Shown one piece after another: positions 25,522-40,442 of a DNA stretch of 64,000 nucleotides. The position numbers and the translations under genes are program-made. The stretch lies in assembly GCF_964340395.1 (NCBI RefSeq), contig NC_135549.1, positions 27,775,095 to 27,839,094 of the forward strand, in the 5' to 3' direction. Position 1 is the first letter of the stretch, and every line of letters starts with the position of its first letter. The notes below the pieces were generated by a model. That model made no database searches and was not told where the DNA came from. It saw nothing but the letters and a program-made list of their open reading frames with translations. The stretch is from Glandiceps talaboti. Taxonomy: Eukaryota > Hemichordata > Enteropneusta > Spengelidae.

Positions 25522-26112
25522 GAAGCTCTATTAATATGAGCAGTACTGAGGAACTCTATTCATCTGATCAGTCCAGCTCTTAGTAGGACTGAGAAGCTCT
25601 ATTGATATGAGCAGAACTGAGAAGCTCTTTTCACATTGAGTATTTAAGGTTGAGAAACTCTTCATATGAGCAGGACTGAGGAGCTCTATTGATATGAGCA
25701 GAACTGAGAAGCTCTATTCATCTTAGTAGGGCTGAGGAGCTCTATTCATATTAGCAGAACTGAGAAGCTCTTTTCACATGAGTATTTAAGGTAGAGAAAC
25801 TCTTCATATGAGCAGGACTGAGGAGCTCTATTCATATGAGCAGAACTGAGAAGCTCTATTCATCTTAGTAGGGCTGAGGAGCTCTATTCATATTAGCAGA
25901 ACTGAGAAGCTCTTTTCACATGAGTATTTAAGGTAGAGAAACTCTTCATATGAGCAGGACTGAGGAGCTCTATTCATATGAGCAGAACTGAGAAGCTCTA
26001 TTCATCTTAGTAAGGCTGAGGAGCTCTATTCATATTAGCAGAACTGAGAATTTCTGTTCATATAAGCAGGACTGAGGAGCTCTTCATTATTTCATATGAG
26101 GAAGGCTGAGAA
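25522..26112. repeat. Minisatellite with ~28-bp unit and 142-bp higher-order unit
   Basis: The basic unit is close to GAGAAGCTCTATTCATATGA plus GCAGAACT. Five variants form a 142-bp block that repeats with starts at 25659, 25801 and 25943 (each begins TCTTCATATGAGCAGGACTG). Each block contains the same odd variant TTTCACATGAGTATTTAAGG, so whole blocks were duplicated. Confidence 0.9.
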
Positions 26113-29100
26113 GCTCATAATGACTCATTATATATTCATGATTGTGTATGTGTACTTTAACACTGATTTCTAACCCAAGATGAGACAAACTGTCTTCTAT
26201 GAAGAATTGTTGATGAACAATCTGACATTGTTGTTGGTCAGAGATTATTTTTTAATTCGGATATTAATGACCTATTTATCAAAATAAAGTGACTTATTCT
26301 TGGAGTAATAAAACCGTTGATTGTGTGAGGCTGCCAGTAGTAAATCTATATCAAAACTGACCTGGCACTCGGATGAAATCTCATTGATAAATTACCCATC
26401 TCATACTTTTTACATTTGTATTCTTACAAGTGGCTTCTTGTCATACAGTATTGAAAGAGATGCATTGTTCCCTAGAGAGACATGAATATAATTGTGTTGC
26501 CAAGGAAACTGTTTTGAAAGATGATAATGAATGACTTTCTTTACTTATGCTGTCAGTATATATACTTAGTATGTTGTAATGATAGTATTAGTAAGAGAGC
26601 CCTTTTGTCTTAGCTGTACAGCAGCTCCTAACAGCTACATACAGAATGTACATGTACATGTATATAATTTGCCAAGTTTAGTGTTCTAGTTCGAGGAGAA
26701 TGATTGAAATGTAAATTCATCTTTGTGGTCAATTATTTACAAAAGAGTATGTGATTGTGTAATCTCCTGAAAAGTGGTACTAGTATATTGCTTCTTGATA
26801 GAGGCAGAACCAGGGATGTACATGTAACTACATGTATGGCAAAATTTGAATAGTAGGTGGAAAACCCTTGAATCTGCCCAACAATGGATATAGTTGTTGA
26901 AACAAAGAATCTTGAAACACAAAGTCCTGACAAAGGAGGTTACAGGAAATTGTGGTGAAGCCTGTTTTTTTTTCCGGCTACCGGCCGCAATCTACATCCC
27001 TGATAGAATGGATGATTGTAATTGTTTGTGATAGAGGGGAAGGGGAAATGAGAGATATATTACAATTTTGTCATTTATAAATGACATTTATTACATTTCT
27101 CAATCTCCAACCCATAATATCATATCTCTATCAGGATATCAAGCTTGTAAAAGACCACATAACAGTAGTACATACATATATTTGAAGTTGTCATCATTAG
27201 ATTGGATGCAAAATGTATGCATACTATGTATTTTTTCATCTATTAAAACATAACATTTTTCCAACATTTGAGAGCTTTTACTAACCTTTGCACTGCTATA
27301 TTACATGATTAATCATGTGAACAATTTTCTGACTTGTGTTCATACGTGAGGTGAACATGAAATTTTTTATTTCAATTTGATTGAATTCAAGAAAATTTAA
27401 TCAGATAAAATGTCCTTGAACTGGTAATAATACATGCCGTGGTAGAAATTAAACCTCTTTAGTCCACCAATAAAGGCAACAAATTACATTTTGCATGATT
27501 AGCTTTCCATACATGAAGGTTGCCTAGAGGGTCATAGACCCAACTTGTTTGCAGTCGGATGGCTATATCGTAGACAGAAACCACATAATGCATAGTGAAG
27601 AGATGAAGGCTCCAATTTATGATTATCAAGTCTCAGCTTAAAAGTGACGCCAACGATGGACCATGTAATGATGAAAACATGAAATGAATTCTCCATGGAT
27701 TAAGATACACGCTTGGAATATTGTTACAGGAAACCTGCAAGGTGATGGAGATTTAATAACTTGTGGTGTTTAATAAAGATGGAGATGTCGTATGTAATCA
27801 ATAAATCAAGGTGTGAAATTCTAGTTGGTTTGCAGTGCACGTGTCGCATGTACATCAAAATTGTTGTCTACTCGCAGCATTGCTCCTTTTCATATTAAGG
27901 TAGATTGCGCCCCGGGGACAAATTCCACTGATTATCAAAGTTCTTACAATCTCTCCAAAGTTTGATCCTTTTGAAGTAATGAAAGAAATTTGGGGTCCAC
28001 TGTCTTGTTTTCAAGGAAATTTACAAGCCTTTATTTTCCCATAGAGTAGCCAGTGGCCATATTGGATTTTGAAGTGGCTTAATTTTGATAATATTTTGCC
28101 ATATTTCAAAATGTATGGGGTCTCTTGAGTCATGAAATAGCAAGGGATGGGGACTCTTTTTAAAGTTTGGTGTGTCACAAGAAATTGCTTGGTGTCTCTC
28201 ATTCTTCAAATTTGGCTCCAGAGGGCATCCTGCCCAGCTCTGATTCATATATTGCAGTTTATTATTTTGATCAATCCACATGCTTTCATACATTATAATC
28301 ATTCTTTACTCTTTATTCTTGTTTTTCCCAACTTGCCATTTTTATGTCCAAAAAAATCTCCCCCTGGTAGAAAGCAGAATAATTAAGTTTAAAGAAAGTT
28401 ACCCTTGGGTGATGAAACCATGATGGTGTATTAATAATTAAAATCAATGTATTTTAGTTATTAGTATTGTTACAGTTTTAATACTTATTGCAGTTACTAG
28501 TATTGCAATGACCCTCAGAATAATTTTATTAGTACACGTACATACATATTTATCATAATCTGTCATCTTTAATTGGTATCATGTGAAACTGTTATTGCAG
28601 CTATGAAGGTTTTAGTATTCCAATGGGACAGTGTCCTGCTCAGACTGTCTGTTGCCCCATGAGTTGAATTACATTAGGTGTTGCAACATGTTGCAGTGAT
28701 ATGTGAGGCTAAGCTTCATTTGCCTGGACTGCAAAGTACTTTAAAAACTCAACATGCATAATTAAACAAACTTGTGATTGTAAATTATAAATGATATCAG
28801 CTCACACAGATAAAATGATGTCAGCTCCTAAAGGTCAAAAAGCATATATGATCCTTAATGTACAAGTTGACAATTAGCATAGAAAATTATTATTAATATG
28901 TGTACAATGTACTTATTGGCAGAAACAAATGAAATTTACGGAGACAGAAAATTAGTAAGTTTGACACACCCATTTCTAGAAACTACAATTTGGGCACACC
29001 CATTTCTAGAAAGTACAAAATGTACCTGTACTTCATTTTGTTGTTTAGCAGACTGTTGTTAATGAAATTGCTTTACTCCATGATGAAGACATTTACACCA

Positions 29101-32100
29101 AGTCAGTAAATGACACCTCCATTTTCCCAAGCAACCCTTCACCGTTCTAGATATTTGTCTCCTGCCCAGTACCATAATTCTCCCGAGAAACCTTTAATGA
29201 TTTTGTTTGTCACCTGCACTACCGTATTTCTGCTAGCAAACGTAACTATTTCGTTTGCCACCTGCCACCACACAGTTCTCGATGTCTTAATTTGTGCGAC
29301 CATAAGAAACCCTGGGACTGAATACTGATCTTCGGCTATATGGTCCATTATAGATAACCATAGATTGCCCTTTAGCTTTCACTGATGGTTTCCTTTTCCT
29401 TGATTGCCTTCATCCAAAATTTATAACTTGGTTATTTGCAATCAATAATTTAGGAGGTTTAGTCACTAAGAGCATGTAGAGTGGTATATGCAGACTGTTG
29501 TAATTAAAGTTTGTGCTATAATGTGGTGCTACGTACACTGTATCATCTGTTTTAACCCCAAAATTTTCTTTTCACTACTACATGTATCATTAAGGGACAT
29601 TTGCACAATGTCACAGAAGCTCAACAAACGAAAATCATTCATTTAGGTCAAAAACCCCTCCCCCTTCCCCCTAAACGAACGTTCACAAGTACGCCATCAT
29701 ATGTTTATATATTGTATATTATGTAAATATTGCAATTTTTGCAGTACATTGAGGTATGGGTAATAGATCCAGAAAATTAGCAAATTTGACACCCATTTCT
29801 AGAAACTACATATTCATCATTTTGCAGTCCTTGTAAAAAGCAAACCATTGTTTTAAGTCAGTAGGATCTTTAACTCGATCAAGACTGTATCTTGATGACC
29901 ACTGCCAATTCAAATTTGAATACTTGATGATTTTGATATAAAATTGTTTGTCTGAAGGAGACAACATTAAAGAGGCACCAGAGCTGAACATTTGTTCTGA
30001 AATAATTTTGTTTCATATTTAATTGTACTTAAAGATGTCTGGTCATCATTCAATCTGATTAAAATTCGATGTAGATGTCATTGCTATTTTACCTTCGTTA
30101 TTTTGCCTGAATTGACCTTCGTGGTACATCTGAACTGGCACCCATGCCCACGCCGTTCTGCTAAGTGAGCCACACAGCCAATCAGGTTGCATCATACTGA
30201 AGACGGTTTATAGTGTATGCAACGCAATGCAATGCGAAGTGACCATAATTTTCACAATAAGGACGTTTTTTAGAAATTATTTCTTATATTTCCCCTTTTC
30301 TGAGTTCATATGACACAACTGTAGCAAATATTTCTATGAATCGTACAATACTTCATGACTACTTTACGTTCGAGGAGAAGCGTACTACAGGACAAAAATC
30401 ACCATGAATATGATATAAAATGATTCTGTTTTGTAAATATGTGAAATTTAAAAGAATCTTAAGTGGGTCGATGTCAGTTTACCGTACTTGATGCAGTGCA
30501 TTTCATGTTTTACCACTTACATTCTTAAATTTGATAGTCAGTTTAATGTTACTTTTTTGTTGAAAGTAGTAAATGTAGTTTCTAATAAACACGTGTACTC
30601 CCTGGATTTGATTTTTGAATAGGTGAGTGATTCAAGAGAAGATTTATGAAGTCACGGGTTCTAGAAATAATAATATGCATATAATATGTAAATATAGGTT
30701 TTGTAAAGATGCACTCAACCAAGTGGTACATGGAACTCGTAACATTTAAAGGTCGTCATTCATAAAATATATGTTTTTTTGATGAAGAAAGCTTATGCCC
30801 CTTCAGTATTGTATACTTGTGGATTTAATCTTGTTTTGCTTGAAGCGTGTAGATGTTATAAGAGATTGCTTTAATTGACAAGTCACTGGAATTGAAAATC
30901 CTGATGAAGATTAGAAAAAAAATTTTAGTTACAAATTCTAAACAAGGTTGTTTTTCTCACTTGAATTGGAAATCATGAAGGATGAAGATTGGAAGAAGTC
31001 ATTCATTATAAATTTTGATCAATTTTTTATTATTCTGTGTATCGTAACATTTCAAAATCTTTTTGGTAACAAAGGTCTACCATGTAGCTCTAGTTAAAAG
31101 TTCATTTTGAAGATTACAATTTCAATCAATGACATTTCTTCAGGTAGCTCTTTCTCTTTTTAATTTACAAATGAATGAAGTATTATGCAAATAGTCATGA
31201 AATTTTAAGCTGTCAGCTTGGAAAACGATCTTAAAAATATGATATTTCTCAAGTAAAATATGTAGCAGTATGAATAAATAATACTCTTCCAGGATCTGTA
31301 AATTATGAAAGTGCCAGTTCAAAGAAAGGGGAGAGTACTTTTTTTTTTTTTTATAAATGAGAGTGTCTGAATAAATCTATTATAAAATCAAGTTACAAAA
31401 TTATATCTTAAATTTCATAATATGTATAACATTATTCAAATTCTGTTTCGAGTTCTTTTTTCATATATTGATGTATGTTAATTTATGTGCATGTATAAAC
31501 AGATTACATACACATGTAGATTGCTGGCATTACAAGTATTGACAATGGGAAAGTATGGCATTAAGTTGAATGTTTAGATATGAACTGGTCTGTTTATATT
31601 ATGTTACACTGTTTGCAGTATTTGTTTGGCAAAACCATTGCTATATTGTAAACCACTCGTTCCTTTCACTTTTTCATCGAAAATATGTTGAATTTCATGG
31701 AAAGATATTTGCTTGCAGTAAGTTTATGTGATCTTGTTGTTCTCATTTGAAGTGTTGATATGAAAGAAGACTCAAATGTTGTTCCATTCTGATGTGTTAT
31801 TCTGTAGCAGAGCAAGCTTTACAGACTGTAATAACGTACATCACATAAAATGCCTGGAGGGATACAGTATTGCCACACCACAAGACACACATGTACACAT
31901 GCATGTTAACATCACTGTGTCCTTGGAAGTCTTTTTGGTTGAGACAAGTAACTCACTTGTACATGTACAAGCCAGCCAGACATGATAAATGTGCTGTCAA
32001 TATTGATATCATCTTTCCATGTACATGTATGGTTATGATGATGACTGATACAGATATCGGTACATTATGAAACCCTAAACAAAAGAGGTAATGGTGACCC

Positions 32101-33990
32101 AACATGATCCGATCATAGTCTTCAGCTTTCTCTATCTTCGTTTCATTCGTTATCGACAGATATTGATTTTAGTTTAGTGACAAGCTATATTCACATTGAT
32201 GAATGTTTCCAGACCGGAAACATTAGGCAATCAAAAGAAATATCATACATGTACAAGTAGGTACATTAGTGATGTATGTGAAAATGTGTGGTATTGAAGA
32301 ATAATGGAAATTTAGATAGAGAGAGAGAACATCATTGAAAAAAGAGATCGCTTTGAAATATACATTAAGGTGTAAAAGAAAGCAGACGACATTCGGACTG
32401 TTTTTTGGACTCAATTTACATTCAGTGTTGAATTGAGAAATTGTCTTGGATTTGGTAGAGAATAACCCATGAGGCATGATGGCCGTGTGTAGTGTATTAA
32501 ATTTCTTAGACGAACAAGAAAAGATTATCATAATATACTATGCAGATTTATGCAAATTATTCAACACATTTTAAATGATACACCTCTGGAAATGCATTCC
32601 AGTGTTTAGTGTTTTCATCCTTTGAGGGAAGATGAGGGAGAAGTCTATAGTCCTTACAAATGAATTACCTTAGCAGGTCTTTTGAAGATGTTATTAATGG
32701 GTTAAACATATGATTGTTGGTCTGTAGTCAAGCCATACAAACAAATACACAGTACGTAATGTGCATATATACACAGCCATTCATTAATCATCATTAATAT
32801 GTAGTATTATGGAGAGACTAGACTTACATATCTTTTGTGTCTGATATGTTGAAAGCTCTAATCACCTTTATGTAGATCACTCCAAGCCATCAACTCACCA
32901 AGTTGATCCATTGATATCAGATGGAATGGATAAAAAATAAGCTTTTAATTCCCTGCCATTAATTGTGATTAGTAAGTGATATATGCGTGTAATGCATTTT
33001 AAGTAGCCTGTACATGTCACTGAAGCACTTTCACTGAACCGCCTTAAGTGGAATGCAGGCGTGCAAAGAATACACGATGCAGACTATTATATTGGGTACG
33101 TGTAATTTAATGGTAATTATCAGAGCTAGATATATGTGTGTGTTTGTTTCTGTGTGGAAAGGATGTGTTCTACAGTTGAATAGATATCATAGACACTGCA
33201 ACCCTGACACATTTTTCAAGTAATGAAAATCTTCAGATGATTCTTCCATGTGATATTGTACTGGATTAAATCACTATATGTAAACAAACTATTAAAAGTA
33301 CTTGTAATGTTTTACTTCATAGTATTATTGCAACATTATTCTTTCTATTTTAAGGGAGTTGCACAGGCTAGGACGTCAGTTAAAAATCTCAATAAAAATA
33401 TGTAAATTCAATTCAATAAATGTATTTATACACATTTGAATAAGAATTAGCAAGGGGCTAACAGGAAATGTACAGGTAAATCGACCTCAAACTGTGACTG
33501 GAATTGACATGTTTGTATTTTGCTGGGGAGTCTGATGCGCCCTCAACAATGACTCTCTGTATCCAAGGCCCACATCACGCAATGGCGGCATTTTGTAGAA
33601 GGCTCAGATGCCGTCAGCATGAACTAGTATTCAGACGCCTGCTAAATGGTTTGTTTTTTTAACATATAGAAATAAAACCAGTCCAGAAATTATTTGTTTA
33701 TAACCTTGATCTGCAAAATCAAAGGAAAAGAAAATGTCAGGTGATGTAAAGGTGTAAATGTCCCGTATGCGTGTACGGTGAAAACATGCCTTCTGTGTTA
33801 AAATAGTCTGGATGAAAACATATCACAAGTTGTGCTCTTCTTCATGGTTTGTTGGAAGGGGGAAACTGTAGAATGTGAAATGTCATGGTAACAACTTAAC
33901 AAGTGCATCATGAGACACATTAATCATGTCTTCGACACACATACTGCACTTTAATTTCTTTCTTCATACAAGGGTTGACATTTATCATCC
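26113..33990. other. AT-rich non-coding sequence
   Basis: No supported exon. Small items: a self-complementary CGCCCCGGGG-type box at about 27907, (T)n at 31339-31351, and a dispersed 40-bp match listed separately. Best read as intron. Confidence 0.45.
28945..29030. repeat. CACCCATTTCTAGAAA doublet, also found at 29771-29812
   Basis: CACACCCATTTCTAGAAACT appears at about 28964 and again, changed by one or two bases, at about 28993. AGAAAATTAGCAAATTTGAC plus ACCCATTTCTAGAAACTACA recurs at 29771-29812. Confidence 0.65.
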
Positions 33991-34029
33991 TACAAATACT
34001 TCAAAACATCTGCTAGTTCAGCCTGTTCC

Positions 34030-34450
34030 AGTTCAGTGTGTTCCAGTTTATCATTCATGATCAGTGAGAGCACTCCAAAATATATCACCCTACACAATGT
34101 TGTTATACATTGAGTATGTTGTTGTTGTTGTTAGTTGTTTACCATTGACAAAAGTTGACTATCATCTTTCACCAACCCTCAATACACCAGCTAGTTCTTT
34201 ATGTTGTTTACCATGTTGTTGTCCTCAAGTAACAACAGTCAACTGTTCCTCACAAAACCCCAACCCTCAACAAACCAGCTACATATAGTTCTGTTTGTTG
34301 TTGTTTACCAGTGACAGCAGTCCACATATCACCCTGCCCAAACCCTCAAAGCACACAGTCTAGTTCACCATTGTGTCATTAACTAGTGACAGCACTCCAC
34401 ATACATTCCATATGTATCATCCTGCCCAAACCCTTAAAACACCAGCTAGT
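34030..34450. repeat. Degenerate minisatellite, ~95-115 bp units
   Basis: CCCTGCCCAAACCCTCAA-like text, ACACCAGCTAGTT, TTGTTGTTTACCAGTGACAG and CAGTCCACATATCACCCT recur in the same order about four times with many changes. Confidence 0.65.
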
Positions 34451-37400
34451 TGACTATTTTCTTTATATTTTTTTTTCTTAATTATGTTTTCATTGACTAC
34501 TTCTACTAAAACCCAAAATTGATTCACTGTATCACTGTCAAACTTACAGTAATGATACAATTTCTTTTGTGCAATTACATAGCCAAAAATGTCTCCAGTG
34601 TTCAAGAAATGTAATCATTCTTTTAGTATTATAAGTAATAGTAATAGTAAAAGAGAGTTCAAAGTTCTTGAGTTAACAAACTATCGTTCTCAAGCAAACT
34701 TTGCAACCTGTAATTGACACATTGCCATCCCTGGTCCATTGCTTAAATTAGTCATGTATAGAACCATAAAAACTAACAGTTGTTATATCCCAACTCTTCA
34801 CGCCTACGCTATATGTATGTAGATATACTTAATGAGAAATACATATATTGTTTATTACAAAAAGTTATACACACTTTTGAAGTTGGTATTTGAAGAAACC
34901 TGAAGAACTGTGAATCAGAGGCCAGAGTAAATTTTTGATCTTAAACATCTATTTTAAGCATGATCTATATAATGTGTGATAATTTACGATTGTTGACAAA
35001 AGTATACATGCACCAGAACAAGTGCGTGTGAAACGATACATCTGGACATACTTAATGACTAACGTAATGTAACTATTTTCAACTACAAGGTTTAAAAATA
35101 GACATATAAGCATGCTTTAAATAGCTTTTGATGATGATACAGTGTAATACATAGACATAGCTAGACTTGAAAATATCCTGACACATTTATTATATATGGA
35201 GTACTCAACTGCTAGTCTTTCATTTTGTTTTCCATATTTCACTACGTTTGATATTTCATATGTATAATATACTTTGTCATGTTTGACGTCAGTTAGTGCC
35301 TGTAATCCATCTAGAGCCTCACACCTCATAATGTTGTCAATTTGATATACTGGTAGGTGAAGTGTTTTCGACTGCTGCAAATGCACAAGGTACAAATGTA
35401 CATGGAAACAATGTATTATGACGTCTAAGGAACCGGTATTAATATAATAAACAACAAGATTAACTACATTGTACCAGGAGATTTTAAAAACATCGCAGCT
35501 AGCCATTTGATAGTCTCTGATCTTTTCAAAGACCTTTCTCTCAGCATTCAAAGTGTGGAATCACAGAGAAAATCTTTTAAGAGGTGTCAGAAATTTAGGA
35601 TTTGCCATTCTGCTATAAGTCTCAAATAATGATGATATGATTTTAAAATAAGTCAAAATACAGCCTTTCATATTCTCGCAATCTCTTAAGACCTTAATTC
35701 AATGTAACATCAATCTGTGGATTCACTCGGAAAGTTTTTGATTGCAATATCTCAAATAGAGTGGCTGCTAGCCAGCTGTATAGTTTTGATGTGTGCGAAC
35801 ATGTACATTTTTTTTCCGTATATTTGTGAAACCCCATATGTTTAAATTTGATGGTGCAACAATAACTGTACATTTGTATGTTGGCTCATGTGCCCAGGTA
35901 CTTTTGAGTGCCATTGTAAAGTTGGTATGCAAAACTCATATCACTTATCAGGCTCAAGGGATGAGCATTGAAGGTATGTAAATAGATATGTATGTATATA
36001 TATAATACAGGTGATTTATCAGAAATTAATAAATACAGATCATTTATCAGAAATTTAAATGCCTGAGGGGTAGCAGTAATTTTTACAATAAGTCATATTC
36101 AACAGCAAAATGTTGGGAAGAAGATGGAGAGGTCAACAAATGATTTTTATTACTATCTTAGTACAATGTATATTAATTCTGTCAGTAACACAATAGTCAT
36201 CATCAATATTTTAATATCAGAAAATTATTTCTCCCAAGGTAAAAAAAATTACAATATTGTTAGCATTGAGAGATACCATCCTTTGCTATGCATAAAAAAT
36301 TTGATTTAAAATTTCATACACGAATGTACTTTACAACGATAGCACAATTTATTGTACACTGTGTTGACAAATGAATGTGTACGTGCAGTTGTGAATAGTA
36401 ACATGTCAATTTGACAGGAATCAAATGACAACCGAGACCGGTCAGGTTTCATATTTTGGCAGCAATTATAGATCTAAACCTGTAGAGTAAACAGTGTCTA
36501 ATTGAAATGACATATTTCTGAATGCAGAGAATTTGTCTGAATCAGGATAAAGAATAAGGGACTAGATGAATTGTTGTCTGTGTACAGACAAGGAGGAAAG
36601 AGAATACAAAGGCTGTTGACCTACAAGACTCCCTGTCTGACGTCAATGTTGGCTAACCACGTCATACCTACAGTACAACAACAACTCTAAAGCCAATATA
36701 ATTGTAACTTCTTTTGACTCTGTCCGCTACATTGATTATACCTATTTTTATACAAATATTACAAAAATATTTTTATCCTCGGTTATAATTAGGTACTTGT
36801 TCTTCTGGCATGTTGATTTTAGATATTAAAAGGAAGTGTCTGAATTAATTCATGACTGCTCATTGTACCTGGCTACACTCTATTGCTGCATATGTTAATA
36901 ACAGCCTTCAAGGTGTTAGTTTAAACAGACACAACTGCAGGTTTTGTCAAGTTTGGACAGTACTGATAACACTGACTGATTACAGTATTTCATGTGTTAT
37001 TCAGTTATTTCCAAGTATGTAATTGCCTGCAAGATGTCAGTTAGTGCTGTCACATACACATCTCCAGGCTTTGTGGAGTCTGCACTTCTGTTTACGTAAG
37101 TCAGTCGAATTACATCATATCAATTGTTTTGTTAAATTTCTTCATGATATTGTTGAAGATGTGATGTCATACACAGTCTTTTTTTTCGCAAATAGTATTC
37201 AAAGTTAAATACCCGGTATGTACATGTATGTCAAAACATAATTATGCACAATACATTTCACTTCTTACAAGTTACATACAACCTTATCAAATTTGAATGC
37301 ATCATGACATTTCTTTTATATTTCTTGAAAATTGATTATAACATCAGTTGAAACTTAATTGTCCTTATATACAGCATGAAATGCAATGATTGTATATGAA

Positions 37401-38070
37401 TTTAATGAATAAAAATCAAAATTAAAACTTTTTCATGACATTTCTAGGCAAAATTTTTGTTATTTAAAAAAAAAAGCCATGGAAACACAATTTTACCAAT
37501 CAACCATTCTCAACACAACGTCAGTCCAGTCCATATTTCTGGCAAAAAGTCATTGGAAAAGGGGTGGGATCTTAGTCTGGGTATTTATTTTATTTTGCTT
37601 TTTGCACACCAGACTAGCTCCACACCACGACATCAGTTGCAATCACTATATTCATGTAACAAAAGCCGTTTTCAGCCAAACTGTCATTGTAACATTTGTA
37701 AGCATACTAGATACGTTTATTAAATCCGATTATTTCCTGTTGATTCCGAGGTACCACAATAAGCCCACAGTTTTGATGAAGTCATTGCTCCCCTGTGTTG
37801 TCACAACACAATGGTGTACATAGCGATAATTCCACTACTACATAATCCAGGTGTATATTGAAGCTGGTCATATCTACCTTGACTCAATATACAATTGTAT
37901 GTGCATATGATATATATAGGCTTCTGAATAGACAACAATGAATGCATACCACATATCTACAAGTTAATAACATGCATGCAGTTGCATTATCCGCACAACA
38001 AAGACACTGCTATTACCCATTTGTGTAATCTTACTCATCCATAAACTATAGTTTATTTAGTTTGTGTCTA
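34451..38070. other. AT-rich non-coding sequence
   Basis: An open frame on the minus strand at 35117-35551 has no family likeness and no support as an exon. Nothing else I can name. Confidence 0.4.
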
Positions 38071-38071
38071 T

Positions 38072-38455
38072 AGTATGTGGTAAGTACATGTAGGTGTGCA
38101 AGTACATATAGATGAGTTGAAAATGACTTAGCTCATTTTCCAAAATAGTAGTATCTGGTTGGTACATTGCACATGTACTGTATAGGTATGTGGGTATCGG
38201 GTTAAAAATGATGTAGATCAGTTTCCACAGTAGTATGTGGTAGGTACATGTACATGTGGGTATTTGGGTAAACATGACGTAGCTCAGTTTCCAAAGTAGG
38301 ACATTACACATATGTGATAGGTACATGTAAGTATGTGGGTATTAAAATTAAAATGATGTACAGCTTAGTTTCCAACGTAGTATCATGGTACATACATGTA
38401 CATGTAAGTATGTGGGTATTTGGGTTAACTTTAACTGATGTAGCTCATAGCTGAC
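38072..38455. repeat. Degenerate ~70-80-bp minisatellite, about five units
   Basis: Each unit runs GTATGTGGTAGGTACATGTA, GTGGGTATTTGGGTAAA, ATGATGTAGCTCAGTTTCCA. Units are rich in TACATGTA. Confidence 0.75.
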
Positions 38456-39459
38456 ACTAGAGTGATGGCTAGTCAAATAGATGGTTTTTAAATAATCAAA
38501 TCTTGCATTCAGATAAGATGCAACCGTTGTATGTCTTCACTAGCTCCAACTAAGACTGATGGTTTATCAAATGCCACAGTCACAAGTGGATATTAAGAGT
38601 GAATTGTATGTGTAGACTACAGTCTGCTTTATATTGGGCATACAACTACATACACATTTTAAAATCAACTTAATATTATATTAATTTAACTTTTCATGTA
38701 AATAAACTGTTAATCAATGAAACTTAAAATTTTCTTTAATTTGAAGCAATAACAATTTAAGACATGATTTTAAAGTTTTTGTACATCTTAAAATTGACAA
38801 TTGCTAGTGTTGATATAAATTACAACTCTGAATACAAGTTATTTTAATTTCTTTTTTCTCATCCTTTGGTTGTTCATGTTCAGTTTGTCTTGAATATATC
38901 AGTGTTAGTTCGGGAGCATTAAGAAAACGTATAGATGTACATTAATGGGGAAGTTTGATAAAATTACTCATTTCCTATGCCTTCAATATCATCTTGTTAG
39001 AACCTTGAAAGTAAGTGGTCAGTGAACGCTGGTAAAATTTTACCCGTACTGACTAACATGTACCTATATCCTGCAAGAAATACAATCAGTAGGTATTATC
39101 ACAACTTAGAATTAGAAAATTGTTCGTTCAAAAATTATCCTTCTTTGTTTTCTTTTTATGTGATGTGGTTTCTTACGTGTGTATGAAAGGGATAAAAATG
39201 ATCCAACGATATACATGTAACTTATAATGTCTTGTATGTGACAAAAGTATTCCGGGATAATATTTTGATTTTCAATTATGCGCATATTAATTGTCACTGT
39301 ACATATAGTCACAACATACATGTAGATGAAAATCGTTGTATTTGTAAGCACACCTTTATCTCAATTCTGCTAAAATGATGTTGGTCATGTTCATGAAGTA
39401 AAACAATTATCAGTGTAGGTTGCCTGTTACTTTACAGTTGTACATTTTATACACTTAGG

Positions 39460-39570
39460 TCAGATTGTTGAGGTCCGATGTGAACAGTCCTGTAAAGTTG
39501 TAGGTTAGGTTGATGAGGTCAGAAAAGGTCATTTATAGTTGTAGGTCAAGTTGAAATGGTCAAAAGGTTG
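39460..39570. repeat. Short degenerate repeat of AGGTTGATGAGGTC type
   Basis: GTTGTAGGTTAGGTTGATGA, GTTGTAGGTCAAGTTGAAAT and AGATTGTTGAGGTCCGATG are variants of one 40-50-bp unit. Confidence 0.5.
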
Positions 39571-39669
39571 TTTAGCACACTCAAATTACACATGGTATAA
39601 ATGTATATGGAGGGGTGCTGGTTACTGGTAAAGTTTGCATAGATTTCAATACCTTGTACTATACTTTGG

Positions 39670-39727
39670 GCGTGCGCGCGAGTGTGCGTGTGTGTGGGTG
39701 GGTGGGTGGGTGGGGGGTGAGGGTGAG
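39670..39727 (+). repeat. GC/GT run ending in a G-quadruplex-like tract
   Basis: GCGCGCGAGTGTGCGTGTGT leads into four GGGT units and a G6 run at 39696-39717. Four or more G-triplets with one-base loops is a strong quadruplex pattern. Confidence 0.8.
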
Positions 39728-40442
39728 GTAGAGCCTAGTAAAAAACCCAGATAATTCACCAGTAGTTGTTACATCAGCAAACGCTGATGTTATAATGAAA
39801 TGTGTGTGAGGAATGTGACAACTGAATAACAAGACAAACTATTTCACATTTTGAAAGTAAAGACAAACAGTCTATTTCATATTGATGAAACTGTTAGGAA
39901 GACAGCTTCTACTGTAAAGACTGACTGATCTTGTAGGAAACAGCAATAAAATGAATTCTCAAAAGATTGAAGTAATTTGTTGCCATGGTTTTATGTTGGC
40001 GTCTATATATTGAAGCAAGACGTACACATTTCATAATGAATGTGTTTTGCATAGTACATGTGGACATTTATCATTTCTCTATGAAAAGGACACCCCAGAC
40101 AATTATTCAGTATTGAATTCTCATGAAAGGGATGTTTGAAAGATAACTTGGTTAATATCCTGGCTGTCACCAGCGTTTGTGTAGAACAGGTAAAGGGTGT
40201 GCATTTTTGTAGTTGAATAAATAGGTAATGCAGTCCAGTGTAGGTGCAATCATTATCGATATTTTTTCGTATCTATGCCAACCTCATGTTTTTAGAACAG
40301 TCTTAAAAGAGTATTGTTATGTCCTTATGAGGATATTACAGTCAACTGACTCAGTTCCTGAAAGCTTTTGTGGTAGATACACATTGCCAGACGTTACAAG
40401 GAAGATTCTGTGGATTTACACAGCAAATGATCATTGGTGTGT

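Noticed and set aside
25522-26112. CRISPR-like spacing of repeats
   Set aside because: The units are contiguous and variable, with no unique spacers, and the sequence is clearly animal DNA with spliced genes.
35117-35551. 144-codon open frame on the minus strand
   Set aside because: No family likeness, no clear splice sites, and it lies in AT-rich sequence where frames of this size can arise by chance. Would reconsider with a database hit or transcript.
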